A DNA stretch of 64,000 bases from Mimachlamys varia. Taxonomy: Eukaryota; Mollusca; Bivalvia; Pectinida; Pectinidae. Shown one piece after another: positions 56,301 through 61,500 of this stretch (its first letter is position 1; the number at the start of each line of letters is the position of its first letter). Location of the stretch: NCBI GenBank assembly GCA_947623455.1, contig OX392536.1, positions 36,647,465 through 36,711,464 of the forward strand. The letters run 5' to 3'. The notes under the pieces were generated by a model. It did not search any database. It was not told where the DNA came from and worked only from the letters and a program-made list of their open reading frames with translations. The translations under genes and the position numbers were made by a program.

Positions 56301-58558
56301 AATACATGATCAAACTAAAAAAGCTGTTCAAGAAATTAAAAGTTTACAATTTGAAATTTAATTTTATGTAGCAACATTCAAAGTGTTAACATTCCAGAGA
56401 AATTTTCAGCTTGATTTCAACATAATTTTAGGCTTAATGTGAGGGTAAAATGTCAAGCTTTGATAAAAAGTAGTTTTATAAAGTTATTAGTAGCCCCTCA
56501 ATCTTAATTTTTCAATTAGCACAGAATGTAGAAAGAAAAGAATCATGAAGAGTTTACACAGAGAAAAAAATGTTACCAATAGGTATCAAAATAATACTCA
56601 CAATGACTCGATTGAGGTTGCGTAGCACCATCTTGTGCATGTGTGCGACCAAGCGGAACTGCTGAAACACCATCATTAGTAACTCCAACAGAAACCTTGG
56701 CTGGTTATTATTAGCTAACAGCTCCCCCTGTTGGCAAGAACTGAAAACAAGAGATGGTAATTTCAAATAATGGCATTTAAATTTGTGGATGAAATCTGAG
56801 TGAGACTTGATAAATCTCATAATCAACAAAAAGAATTGTTTTTCTCTACATTAAATGTAATGAATAAAAGTGTTTTTATAGTTAAAAGGAACAATAATAC
56901 AAAAGTAACGATTATCAAAATTGTCTGTCCTATGTTCTTGCTGTTTGCTTCAGTCACAAGCAATTCAGGTGATATATCAGTTTGCTCTAGTGATAATCCA
57001 AAACAGGGAAACAGATTATGGTAACTCAGTGCATGGTGGGAACATAATATATTCAAATTGAAAAAAAACTCGGATGTGAACTTTTTGAGTGGTTAATGCC
57101 CTTGATAAACATCTTGAGTCAAGCTATATTTGTCATAATATGAATAAGCATACCGAGTATTGTAAAAGCTTAACATGTCCCTTACCAGCCGCTGCCAGCT
57201 ATTACAATGTAATTATTTATAACGATGATTGGTAAATTTGTCCGAAATATTAGAGATATTATGGAACATGCACTTTGTTGTGATACACTATTTGATTAAC
57301 ATCACAATATTAGTAATTTTAAAAAGTCTTCGTTTTTCAAAACAGATTCAAAATTATTTTGTTTTAAATTTCTGTAGTTATTATATCCAAATAATAACTT
57401 ACAAAAGGATATATGAAAATCATTTTTTATGTTATTGATGGAAATGGGTGTGTGCTATGGTTGAGGAAACCCAGAGAAAACCCATGTAATGTAGTCAAAC
57501 AGTTATACCTTAGGTTTAAGTTACATTTTCATGTTGGAAAGGAAAATTGAATCATATAATCTCTTTGTGAAAGACAATAATTATTGCTATCTGTTGTGCT
57601 GTCCAGTATATGTTCTGAATCAGGGACAATAAAAAAAAGATACTGAAAATAAATAAACCCAAAAATCTCTGGAGAGAAAGGGCCTGATAACATTTAGGAA
57701 ATGTCTTTTTGATCTTACTTTTCGACCACCTGTTGGGAGGCCCTGGCTACAATGGCAGATAATTCTGGTTGTATTCTAATCTTCAGTCCCTGGAATGTCA
57801 ATATATATTAATTATGTTGAAATGATTCTTAATAGTAGATAACATACATTTAATTCTGGCGTTTTTTTTGTAATTATCTTATACAACATCTATATATATA
57901 CAAAGGATTAATCAAGCATATAAGATGATGATTTAAAGATTGCTTTCAGTCATCTGTTGATATTTTCAGAGATATTTTAGAGAGTATCTTTCTGACTCTC
58001 TCACCAAATTAACATGCCCATTAGGGATAACTCAAGTCTGGTAGTAAACAACACAGAAGCAATCATTGAACAGGTCGGAAACAGGTTGATTCTGTTGCCT
58101 GGGACCACATGTCTACCAGCATACTTTGGCTAGCACAAATAAAATTACTTAAGTTTGTAAATGAAAGCAACACATTAAACAGTCAGTGATTAATAGTTAA
58201 AATCCTGAAAAGTAGAACCTTGTTATCTTGAAGTTGGTGGAATTTCGGGAAAAATTAAAGTTATGTGATTATTTGAGTTTCAAGTAAGTTTAAATGCTTA
58301 GGGGGAAGTTTGGCCACGACCTTCAAAATATTCAAGAATTAAACGTGGTTTTGGAGTTATATGAGTTTGAGATAATGAAGTAAGATTGGAATTGATAATT
58401 TACCTCCGCTCCATCAGGAACTTTCTTCAAGACAAAGAGTGATTCAACCAGAAGAGCGATGAAGTGGGAAGGGTTCTCCTCGGGGTTTGAGTTTAAATCC
58501 TCTTTGATCTCTTCATATGTAAATGTCTCCACAGTAGGGAACATGTCCTGACCAGAAC
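23219..58558 (-). CDS. EXOC4: EXOC4/Sec8 exocyst subunit, C-terminal 19 exons (5' part beyond the window)
   Basis: Exocyst subunit that helps tether secretory vesicles to the plasma membrane as part of the eight-subunit complex (known of the family). Nineteen exons were placed by translating the minus strand between splice consensus sites and comparing with vertebrate EXOC4. Recognisable segments in order include [101 protein letters not shown] and [12 protein letters not shown]. All 18 introns keep a continuous frame, and the exons total 2141 nt: two leading bases, then 713 codons including TGA at 23219-23221. Human EXOC4 is about 974 residues, so roughly 260 N-terminal residues, including the conserved Sec8 N-terminal domain, lie beyond 64000. 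Introns are long and repeat-filled (up to 9.4 kb). Six exon junctions are embedded in tandem arrays that copy the splice site. Identity is very secure; individual boundaries are predictions. Confidence 0.96.
23731..23842 (-). CDS. EXOC4: EXOC4 visible exon 18
   Basis: 112 nt, phase 2 to phase 0. Acceptor TGTGACAG|GTGCCG, donor CCAGAC|GTAGGT. Encodes [20 protein letters not shown] then [17 protein letters not shown], close to human [20 protein letters not shown] and DLDFARQYYEMLY. The most strongly conserved exon in the window. Confidence 0.97.
24076..24492. mobile_element. 417-bp MITE with GTATAGYGGG inverted ends
   Basis: Left GTATAGTGGGGAAATTTAGC, right (inverted) GTATAGCGGGAAATTTAAGC. Intronic in EXOC4 between the exons at 23731 and 25443. 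No coding capacity. Confidence 0.7.
25161..25330. repeat. Near-perfect foldback, about 80-bp arms, in an EXOC4 intron
   Basis: The left arm (AAGCATTGATTGCAATTATG and on to TTGCTTGCAAACTTTTGTAA then GAATCAGC) is followed directly by its inverted copy ending in ATCAATGCTT. Almost no loop separates the arms (centre near 25246). Confidence 0.8.
25443..25538 (-). CDS. EXOC4: EXOC4 visible exon 17
   Basis: 96 nt, phase 2 to phase 2. Acceptor TTGTTCAG|GTACAT, donor AAGAT|GTAAGT. Encodes [20 protein letters not shown] then [11 protein letters not shown], matching human YIFEGLGHLISCILING and ISESGIKKM. Confidence 0.95.
26447..26565 (-). CDS. EXOC4: EXOC4 visible exon 16
   Basis: 119 nt, phase 0 to phase 2. 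Acceptor TTGTTTCAG|TCTAAC, donor TTCAA|GTCTGT (weak at +3 to +4 but the only one in phase). Encodes [20 protein letters not shown] and on to [12 protein letters not shown], matching human GNYAIV, VVKLNKDISAIEEAM and SLQQHKF. The acceptor plus the first 21 exon bases (SNYAGPI) are the core of the 51-bp array upstream, with no stop codon across the five nearest copies. Confidence 0.93.
26553..27875 (-). repeat. 51-bp tandem array copying the exon-16 acceptor of EXOC4, about 26 copies
   Basis: Period 51 (GTTAGACTGA at 26560 and 26611). Minus-strand unit: TTGTTTCAG|TCTAACTATG, CTGGACCTATCAGAGATTGT, TACTGTCGTACA. The bases TCTAACTATGCTGGACCTAT equal the start of the exon at 26565 (one base variant). 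The unit is 17 sense codons, [17 protein letters not shown], in frame with the exon across the five nearest copies. A 4-bp insertion at about 26858 then breaks the frame. Further small insertions occur near 27215 and 27870. Confidence 0.97.
27909..28169. mobile_element. Short hairpin-ended element with a CTAATT end
   Basis: Begins AAGGGCCCCGCTGTGAGGCC and ends GGGCACCTGCAC-TTTC-GTGCAGGGCTCTAATT, where the hairpin is directly followed by CTAATT. The left AGGGCCCCGC is the inverted form of the right end of the related element at 29017-29050. It lies immediately upstream (minus sense) of the 51-bp EXOC4 array. Confidence 0.55.
28440..29050. mobile_element. Hairpin-ended element with a 176-bp direct duplication and CTAATT end
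   Basis: TGACCTT-rich left part, then CAGCAAAGATTCAGTATTTT at 28608 repeated at 28784 (176-bp unit, two copies). A GGAC/GACAGATGGAC microsatellite follows, then the hairpin GGGCACCCGCAT-CTCTCG-ATGCGGGGCCC followed by TAATT. The left boundary is uncertain. Confidence 0.55.
29165..29700 (-). repeat. 55-56-bp tandem array copying the exon-15 donor of EXOC4, about 9 copies
   Basis: CACTGTACTT recurs at 29220, 29275, 29331 and on. On the minus strand each unit holds TACTAGAAAG|GTAAGT then ACAGTGAAAATAA, resembling the true junction CCAGAAAG|GTAGGT then ACAGTGAAG. On the plus strand every unit also contains TTTTACAG|GTAAGT. The unit is therefore partly palindromic and offers a consensus donor on either strand. 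Confidence 0.93.
29677..29791 (-). CDS. EXOC4: EXOC4 visible exon 15
   Basis: 115 nt, phase 2 to phase 0. Acceptor ACTTGCAG|GTCACT, donor AGAAAG|GTAGGT. Encodes [20 protein letters not shown] and on to [12 protein letters not shown], matching human LSELAKSFQDMADRC and [11 protein letters not shown]. The donor is followed by a 55-56-bp array that repeats the AGAAAG|GTAAGT junction. Confidence 0.95.
29909..30177. mobile_element. pogo/Tigger-like MITE with its left end in three tandem copies
   Basis: The right end GGGTTCGAGTAAGTGGGGAT then TTACTG, followed by TA, is inverted relative to CAGTAAAACCCCACTTACTC. The left end occurs at about 29909, 29966 and 30022, that is about every 56 bp. Its right edge is about 25 bp from the donor of the EXOC4 microexon. 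Confidence 0.7.
30204..30235 (-). CDS. EXOC4: EXOC4 visible exon 14, 32-nt microexon
   Basis: Without this piece the frame between 31017 and 29791 does not close (phase 0 meets phase 2). The 32 nt lie between TGTTTCAG|AAATAC and TTAGA|GTAAGT and encode [10 protein letters not shown] plus two bases. This repairs the phase and matches human DLPPVSEQIMQ. A pogo/Tigger-like MITE ends 24 bp beyond its donor. Strong by phase and homology, but short. Confidence 0.82.
31017..31097 (-). CDS. EXOC4: EXOC4 visible exon 13
   Basis: 81 nt, 27 codons, phase 0. Acceptor TATTTCAG|GAGTGG, donor TCATCA|GTAAGT. Encodes [20 protein letters not shown] then HGTQKSS, matching human EWLASRTKSAFSNLS and then diverging in what is a low-conservation linker in vertebrates too. 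Confidence 0.9.
31363..32158. mobile_element. 0.8-kb element with TGTGTCGCC inverted ends, internal tandem repeats and terminal hairpin
   Basis: Left end TGTGTCGCCTTTCC, right end GGAGGCGACACA. A GCC-TTT-CCGAC-ATCT-GTCGG-A-GGC hairpin lies at the right end. It contains three copies of a 123-128-bp unit (31450-31870; GGCAAGGAAATGGCGG at 31520, 31643 and, with one change, 31771). Same general plan as 49207-52140. Confidence 0.6.
32262..32472 (-). CDS. EXOC4: EXOC4 visible exon 12
   Basis: 211 nt, phase 2 to phase 0, the longest visible exon. Acceptor TTTCCATAG|GTCATT, donor AGTCTG|GTATGT. Encodes [20 protein letters not shown] and on to [10 protein letters not shown], matching human SLPNW, EVLIGNLGDKLIPPQDIL and ALANMHESL. 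A 331-bp hairpin-ended element sits 44 bp upstream of its acceptor. Confidence 0.95.
32517..32850. mobile_element. 331-bp hairpin-ended element with 13-bp inverted ends
   Basis: Starts AGCTCACCTCAAC and ends GTTGAGGTGAGCT followed by AAAA, an exact 13-bp inverted terminal repeat. A CTCAAC-TCT-GTTGAG hairpin lies at the right end. Inside is a stretch (AAGTTTGGTTGATGTA) that recurs in the element at about 33960-34228. No coding capacity. Confidence 0.75.
33065..33146 (-). CDS. EXOC4: EXOC4 visible exon 11
   Basis: 82 nt, phase 1 to phase 2. Acceptor ACTTGTAG|GTATGG, donor CTCAG|GTAAAT. Encodes [20 protein letters not shown] then DISRFL, matching human [20 protein letters not shown]. The acceptor and first 11 exon bases recur in the tandem array 33130-33815. 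Confidence 0.93.
33130..33815 (-). repeat. 62-63-bp tandem array copying the exon-11 acceptor of EXOC4, about 11 copies
   Basis: Period 63 from GTACCATAC at 33138, 33201 and 33264. Minus-strand unit: CCAATAGTTAC-type spacer reversed, then GCGACTTGTAG|GTATGG, TACAGTAACTTGTAGGTACC, TTG. The acceptor and the first 11 exon bases (GTATGGTACAG) are repeated, and a second TTGTAG|GTACC acceptor-like site lies in each unit. Some copies carry an extra 23-bp segment. Confidence 0.92.
33960..34228. mobile_element. 5'-truncated relative of the 331-bp hairpin-ended element
   Basis: Shares the internal text TCCTTAGACACATCATGCAT and GTAAGTTTGGTTGATGTA with 32517-32850 and ends in the hairpin AGCTCTCCCTGTTC-TTC-GAACAGGCGAGCT followed by AAAA. 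The stem bases differ from the other copies but still pair. Confidence 0.6.
34356..34502. repeat. Foldback with about 68-bp arms in an EXOC4 intron
   Basis: GAATCTTACACTCGTGTCAA and TTTATTAAACTCGGTAAATA on the left are mirrored by CATTTAATAAATGCCATATT and CGACACTCGTGTAAGATCCT on the right, with the centre near 34430. Confidence 0.75.
34690..34790 (-). repeat. 28-29-bp triplication of the exon-10 donor of EXOC4
   Basis: Reading the minus strand, CCTGTCATACGGCATATAAG then G|GTAAGACA, then CCTGTTATACAGCATATAAG then G|GTAACACA, then CCTGTCATATGGCATATTAG then G|GTAACACA. The first copy is the true exon end and the two others lie in the intron, each with its own donor. It is the shortest of the junction arrays. 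Confidence 0.93.
34758..34896 (-). CDS. EXOC4: EXOC4 visible exon 10
   Basis: 139 nt, phase 0 to phase 1. Acceptor TGTTCCAG|AGCACT, donor TAAGG|GTAAGA. Encodes [20 protein letters not shown] and on to DTCHTAYK, matching human STIIVEKTVQDLLNLMHDL and QFLNMVCVKL. The donor with the last 20 exon bases is present three times in tandem (34690-34790). Confidence 0.95.
35633..35670. mobile_element. Terminal hairpin of another decayed element
   Basis: AGGTCATCC at 35633 pairs with GGATGACCT at 35656, followed by AAAT, the same hairpin-then-CTAAA arrangement as the other elements. The body and left end are not recognisable. Confidence 0.4.
35871..35944 (-). CDS. EXOC4: EXOC4 visible exon 9
   Basis: 74 nt, phase 1 to phase 0. 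Acceptor CATTTCAG|GTTTTGAC (reading across 35945), donor CTTACT|GTGAGT. Encodes [20 protein letters not shown] then RPLLT, matching human [20 protein letters not shown]. Too short and divergent to find by ORF length; placed by phase and homology. Confidence 0.88.
37340..38632. repeat. 36-bp minisatellite in the EXOC4 intron between visible exons 8 and 9, about 36 copies
   Basis: Unit CTGTTTGTGTGTGAACTTCC TTGGGTGAACAAGGAA with a few variant sites (AAGGAA/ACGGAA, GTGTGTG/GTGTTTG). Blocks of variants recur in the same order (for example 37700-37870 and 38250-38410), indicating higher-order duplication. It lies far from any exon junction. Both strands are open because the unit is 12 codons with no stop in several frames. 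Confidence 0.97.
39200..39440. repeat. 31-bp tandem repeat, about 8 copies
   Basis: Unit GTGACCTTATTTGGTATCGA TGATTAACTCT, with GTG/GTA and ATC/ATT variants, intronic in EXOC4. Confidence 0.95.
40148..40292 (-). mobile_element. tRNA-derived SINE fragment
   Basis: On the minus strand: GGGTGACAGAGTGGGTAATG (box A region), GGGTTCAATTT (box B), then GGTATGGGGTCACCTACCTG and TTCTCCGGGTACTCCAG, a core that I associate with bivalve SINEs. Intronic in EXOC4. The head is diverged from a functional Pol III promoter. Confidence 0.65.
40778..40942 (-). CDS. EXOC4: EXOC4 visible exon 8
   Basis: 165 nt, phase 1 to phase 1. Acceptor CTGTTACAG|CCATC, donor CCAAAG|GTAAGC. Encodes [20 protein letters not shown] and on to [10 protein letters not shown], matching human VIFHPLLRFIQEIEQAL. 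The acceptor plus the first 20-30 exon bases are repeated in the 94-bp array immediately upstream. Confidence 0.93.
40921..41845 (-). repeat. 94-bp tandem array copying the exon-8 acceptor of EXOC4, about 10 copies
   Basis: Minus-strand unit: CTGTTACAG|CCATCTTTAAG, CCACTACAG|GTACTG, TGTTATTATACATGGTGAT, CAGGATGATAGCAG, AAATAATGTATTTAACA. The acceptor and the first 20 bases equal the start of the exon at 40942. After them the unit diverges into a GT sequence that itself looks like a donor. The two outermost copies (near 41665-41692 and 41765-41795) retain about 10 further exon bases (GACTTCATT or AACTTCATT), which shows that the array began as a duplication reaching deeper into the exon. Confidence 0.95.
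42455..42542 (-). CDS. EXOC4: EXOC4 visible exon 7
   Basis: 88 nt, phase 0 to phase 1. Acceptor TATTGTAG|AGTGAC, donor TTACAG|GTAATC. Encodes [20 protein letters not shown] then CKPSVYNIT, matching human VCKPGARNIT. An AG two bases after the acceptor (AGAG) is a possible alternative but breaks the frame. Confidence 0.9.
42766..43139 (+). mobile_element. GGCCCAATATA-family MITE, copy 1 (374 bp)
   Basis: Ends TTAAAGGCCGAATATATGTA and ATATATTGGGCCTTTAA, inverted, in a TTAA-like context. Body shares CAACTGCTGCTGTA, CCGCGAAAGAATTCATCTTG and GGCTTGATTTTCGCTTCAAG with copies at 43710 and 54544. Confidence 0.85.
43710..44099 (-). mobile_element. GGCCCAATATA-family MITE, copy 2 (inverted relative to copy 1)
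   Basis: Begins GAAGGCCCAATATACGTAAC and ends ATATTGGGCCTTTAA. Its body is the reverse complement of copy 1, 570 bp away, so a transcript across both could fold into a stem of more than 300 bp. Confidence 0.85.
44192..44272 (-). CDS. EXOC4: EXOC4 visible exon 6
   Basis: 81 nt, 27 codons, phase 0. Acceptor TTTAATTTCAG|CCAGCT, donor GATACA|GTAAGC. Encodes [20 protein letters not shown] then DSRAFDT, matching human SLFKFESSSHAISMSAYL. Confidence 0.92.
44578..45175. repeat. 30-bp minisatellite (33-bp variants), about 19 copies
   Basis: Unit AATGTTGAGATCATATTTAG TCAATAATTC, with TTATTTAG variants adding 3 bp. Intronic in EXOC4 between visible exons 5 and 6. It does not copy either junction. Confidence 0.96.
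45525..45662 (-). CDS. EXOC4: EXOC4 visible exon 5 (ends at a GC donor)
   Basis: 138 nt, 46 codons, phase 0. Acceptor ATTTTTCAG|ATTGAG. Encodes [20 protein letters not shown] and on to [14 protein letters not shown], matching human LLTEYLDMKNT and FFAKKKPQRPK. No GT donor keeps the frame with the next exon. The only consistent junction is AAAAAG|GCATGT, a GC-AG intron. The next GT (GCAT|GTCAAC) would shift the frame. Confidence 0.9.
46110..46247 (-). mobile_element. tRNA-derived SINE head
   Basis: On the minus strand: TTGGCCTGGTGGTAACATCC (box A), then GGTCTCGGGTTCGCGCCC (box B), then a short diverged body. The acceptor-stem arms do not pair, so this is not a tRNA gene. A MITE is inserted next to it. 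Confidence 0.6.
46248..46730. mobile_element. MITE with GTAGCGTGTTCC-type inverted ends and internal palindromes
   Basis: Left end GTAGCGTGTTCCATTTAGCG, right end (inverted) GTAGCATATTCCTTTTATCG. Near the left end CCATTTAGCGGAAC and GTTCCGCTAAATGG form an exact inverted pair, so the terminus folds on itself. No coding capacity. Confidence 0.65.
47151..47222 (-). CDS. EXOC4: EXOC4 visible exon 4
   Basis: 72 nt, 24 codons, phase 0 at both ends. Acceptor TATTTTCCAG|AAGTCT, donor GCTGTG|GTACGC. Encodes [20 protein letters not shown] then IQAV, matching human LYDMADVWVKIQ. It follows the longest visible intron (9.4 kb), which contains the 145-bp array element. Confidence 0.93.
47223..49206. other. 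EXOC4 intron, nothing distinct
   Basis: Part of the 9.4-kb intron between visible exons 3 and 4. AT-rich, no repeat or coding signal that I can support. Confidence 0.5.
49207..52140 (+). mobile_element. 2.9-kb hairpin-ended element with a 145-bp internal tandem array (Helitron/Helentron-like, non-autonomous)
   Basis: Begins AAGAGGCCCAATGGGCCTGC with GCTCACCTGG, and ends in the hairpin AGCTCACTTGGCCC-TTC-GGGCCAGGTGAGCT followed by AAAA, so the ends are inverted (GCTCACCTGG versus CCAGGTGAGC). The interior holds about 17 copies of a 145-bp unit (49430-51990) rich in GTGACCTTGAATAT and AGGTCAAGGTCATTTC. A GGAC microsatellite (52032-52086) precedes the hairpin. No protein is encoded. The layout (short inverted ends, internal minisatellite, 3' hairpin next to CTAAAA) recalls Helentron-derived elements such as the oyster pearl type; this assignment is inference. 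It lies in the EXOC4 intron between visible exons 3 and 4. Confidence 0.7.
49430..51990. repeat. 145-bp tandem array inside the hairpin-ended element
   Basis: The same phrase (TTTGACCCCTGTGACCTTGA) recurs at 145-bp spacing, for example near 49565, 49710, 49855 and 50000. Because 145 is not a multiple of three, staggered short open frames appear in every copy; they are not genes. The outer copies are more diverged than the central ones. Confidence 0.96.
52685..52830. repeat. 14-bp tandem repeat (AAGTAAGATATTAT)
   Basis: About nine copies, with AAGTAAGATTTGTTAT variants, just outside the hairpin-ended element. Each unit contains GTAAGAT on the plus strand only. Confidence 0.9.
53457..53557. 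mobile_element. 101-bp pogo/Tigger-like MITE
   Basis: Inverted ends CAGTGGAATCTCGTTATCTC and CAATCAAACCTCGTTATCTA (from the other strand), flanked by TA on both sides, as for TA-inserting pogo/Tigger elements. Confidence 0.75.
54544..54872 (+). mobile_element. GGCCCAATATA-family MITE, copy 3 (329 bp)
   Basis: Ends TTAAAGGCCCAATATACGTA and TACGTATATTGGGCCTTTAA, inverted over more than 20 bp. It shares the body of copies 1 and 2 but lacks an internal segment of about 50 bp. Confidence 0.85.
54873..56601. other. EXOC4 intron, mostly unassigned
   Basis: AT-rich. It contains the hammerhead-like motif at 55780-55824 beside a TATA microsatellite, otherwise nothing recognisable. Confidence 0.5.
55780..55824 (-). 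other. Possible degenerate hammerhead ribozyme core
   Basis: On the minus strand: CTGAAGA (fits CUGANGA), then GCCC-CAAGAT-GGGC (a 4-bp stem II with loop), then GAAA, in the order and spacing of the hammerhead core. A convincing stem III and cleavage site are not clear in the following GCACTAGCAAAAAGTAGTC. Penelope-like and other retroelements carry such motifs, and a TATA-rich microsatellite flanks it, so it may be the terminus of a decayed retroelement. Confidence 0.35.
56602..56740 (-). CDS. EXOC4: EXOC4 visible exon 3
   Basis: 139 nt. Acceptor TTTTCAG|TTCTTGCC, donor GTCATT|GTGAGT, phase 2 to phase 0. Encodes [20 protein letters not shown] and on to [10 protein letters not shown]. The NQPR-LLELL core is one of the best conserved stretches of the protein. 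Confidence 0.95.
57719..57789 (-). CDS. EXOC4: EXOC4 visible exon 2
   Basis: 71 nt. Acceptor ATTCCAG|GGACTG, donor GAAAA|GTAAGA, phase 0 to phase 2. Encodes [20 protein letters not shown] then VVE and two bases, corresponding to the human helix region around LEQELKQIVKRSTTQV. Confidence 0.9.
58404..58558 (-). CDS. EXOC4: EXOC4 visible exon 1
   Basis: 155 nt. Acceptor TGTATCTAG|GTTCTGG, donor GGAG|GTAAAT. Begins with two bases of a split codon (phase 1) and ends in phase 0. Encodes [20 protein letters not shown] and on to [17 protein letters not shown], matching the human segment with IKEDLELDPEEN and LKKIPE. The acceptor and first 34 exon bases are the source of the 77-bp array that fills the next 4.5 kb upstream, so the acceptor really used is uncertain; the exon-proximal one is annotated. 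Confidence 0.9.
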
Positions 58559-61500
58559 CTAGATACAATAAATAGTACCCAGGATAAATAACAATGTACA
58601 CGTCTCCACAGTAGGGAACATGTCCTGACCAGAACCTAAATACAATAAATAGTACCCAGGATAAATAACAATGTACACGTCTCCACAGTAGGGAACATGT
58701 CCTGACCAGAACCTAGATACAGTAAATAGTACCCAGGATACAATAAATAGTACCCAGGATAAATAACAATGTACACGTCTCCACAGTAGGGAACACGTCC
58801 TGGCCAGAACCTAGATACAGTAAATAGTACCCAGGATAAATAACAATGTACACGTCTCCACAGTAGGGAACACGTCCTGGCCAGAACCTAGATACAATAA
58901 ATAGTACCCAGGATAAATAACAATGTACACGTCTCCACAGTAGGGAACATGTCCTGGCCAGAACCTAGATACAGTAAATAGTACCCCGGATAAATAACAA
59001 TGTACACGTCTCCACAGTAGGGAACATGTCCTGGCCAGAACCTAGATACAGTAAATAGTACCCAGGATAAATAACAATGTACACGTCTCCACAGTAGGGA
59101 ACATGTCCTGGCCAGAACCTAGATACAGTAAATAGTACCCAGGATAAATAACAATGTACACGTCTCCACAGTAGGGAACATGTCACGGCCAGAACCTAGA
59201 TACAGTAATTAGTACCCAGGATAAATAACAATGTACACGTCTCCACAGTAGGGAACATGTCCTGGCCAGAACCTAGATACAATAAATAGTACCCAGGATA
59301 AATAACAATGTACACGTCTCCACATTAGGGAACATGTCACGGCCAGAACCTAGATACAATAAATAGAACCCAGGATAAATAACAATGTACACGTCTCCAC
59401 AGTAGGGAACATGTCCTGGCCAGAACCTAGATACATTAAATAGTACCCAGGATAAATAACAATGTACACGTCTCCACAGTAGGGAACATGTCCTGGCCAG
59501 AACCTAGATACATTAAATAGTACCCAGGATAAATAACAATGTACACGTCTCCACAGTAGGGAACATGTCCTGGCCAGAACCTAGATACAATAAATAGTAC
59601 CCAGGATAAATAACAATGTACACATCTCCACAGTAGGGAACATGTCCTGACCAGAACCTAGATACAGTAAATAGTACCCAGGATAAATAACAATGTACAC
59701 GTCTCCACAGTAGGGAACATGTCCTGGCCAGAACCTAGATACAGTAAATAGTACCCAGGATACAGTAAATAGTACCCAGGATAAATAACAATGTACACGT
59801 CTCCACAGTAGGGAACACGTCCTGGCCAGAACCTAGATACAGTAAATAGTACCCAGGATAAATAACAATGTACACGTCTCCACAGTAGGGAACATGTCCT
59901 GACCAGAACCTAGATACAGTAAATAGTACCCAGGATAAATAACAATGTACACGTCTCCACAGTAGGGAACATGTCCTGGCCAGAACCTAGATACAGTAAA
60001 TAGTACCCAGGATAAATAACAATGTACACGTCTCCACAGTAGGGAACATGTCCTGGCCAGAACCTAGATACAGTAAATAGTACCCAGGATACAGTAAATA
60101 GTACCCAGGATAAATAACAATGTACACGTCTCCACAGTAGGGAACACGTCCTGACCAGAACCTAGATACAGTAAATAGTACCCAGGATAAATAACAATGT
60201 ACACGTCTCCACAGTAGGGAACATGTCCTGGCCAGAACCTAGATACAGTAAATAGTACCCAGGATAAATAACAATGTACACGTCTCCACAGTAGGGAACA
60301 CGTCCTGGCCAGAACCTAGATACAATAAATAGTACCCAGGATAAATAACAATGTACACGTCTCCACAGTAGGGAACATGTCCTGACCAGAACCTAGATAC
60401 AGTAAATAGTACCCAGGATACAGTAAATAGTACCCAGGATAAATAACAATGTAACCGTCTCCACAGTAGGGAACATGTCCTGACCAGAACCTTGAACAGT
60501 AAATAGTACCCAGGATACAATAAATAGTACCCAGGATAAATAACAATGTACACGTCTCCACATTAGGGAACATGTCACGGCCAGAACCTAGATACAGTAA
60601 ATAGTACCCAGGATAAATAACAATGTACACGTCTCCACAGTAGGGAACACGTCCTGGCCAGAACCTAGATACAATAAATAGTACCCAGGATAAATAACAA
60701 TGTACACGTCTCCACAGTAGGGAACATGTCACGGCCAGAACCTAGATACAGTAAATAGTACCCCGGATAAATAACAATGTACACGTCTCCACAGTAGGGA
60801 ACATTTCCTGGCCAGAACCTAGATACAATAAATAGTACCCAGGATAAATAACAATGTACACGTCTCCACAGTAGGGAACATGTCTTGACCAGAACCTAGA
60901 TACAATAAATAGTACCCAGGATAAATAACAATGTACACGTCTCCACAGTAGGGAACATGTCCTGTCCAGAACCTAGATACAGTAAATAGTACCCAGGATA
61001 AATAACAATGTACACGTCTCCACAGTAGGGAACATGTCTTGACCAGAACCTAGATACAATAAATAGTACCCAGGATAAATAACAATGTACACGTCTCCAC
61101 AGTAGGGAACATGTCTTGACCAGAACCTAGATACAATAAATAGTACCCAGGATAAATAACAATGTACACGTCTCCACAGTAGGGAACATGTCCTGTCCAG
61201 AACCTAGATACAGTAAATAGTACCCAGGATAAATAACAATGTACACGTCTCCACAGTAGGGAACATGTCCTGGCCAGAACCTAGATACAGTAAATAGTAC
61301 CCAGGATAAATAACAATGTACACGTCTCCACAGTAGGGAACACGTCCTGGCCAGAACCTAGATACAGTAAACAGTACCCCGGATAAATAACAATGTACAC
61401 GTCTCCACAGTAGGGAACATGTCCTGGCCAGAACCTAGATACAGTAAATAGTACCCAGGATACAATAAATAGTACCCAGGATAAATAACAATGTACACGT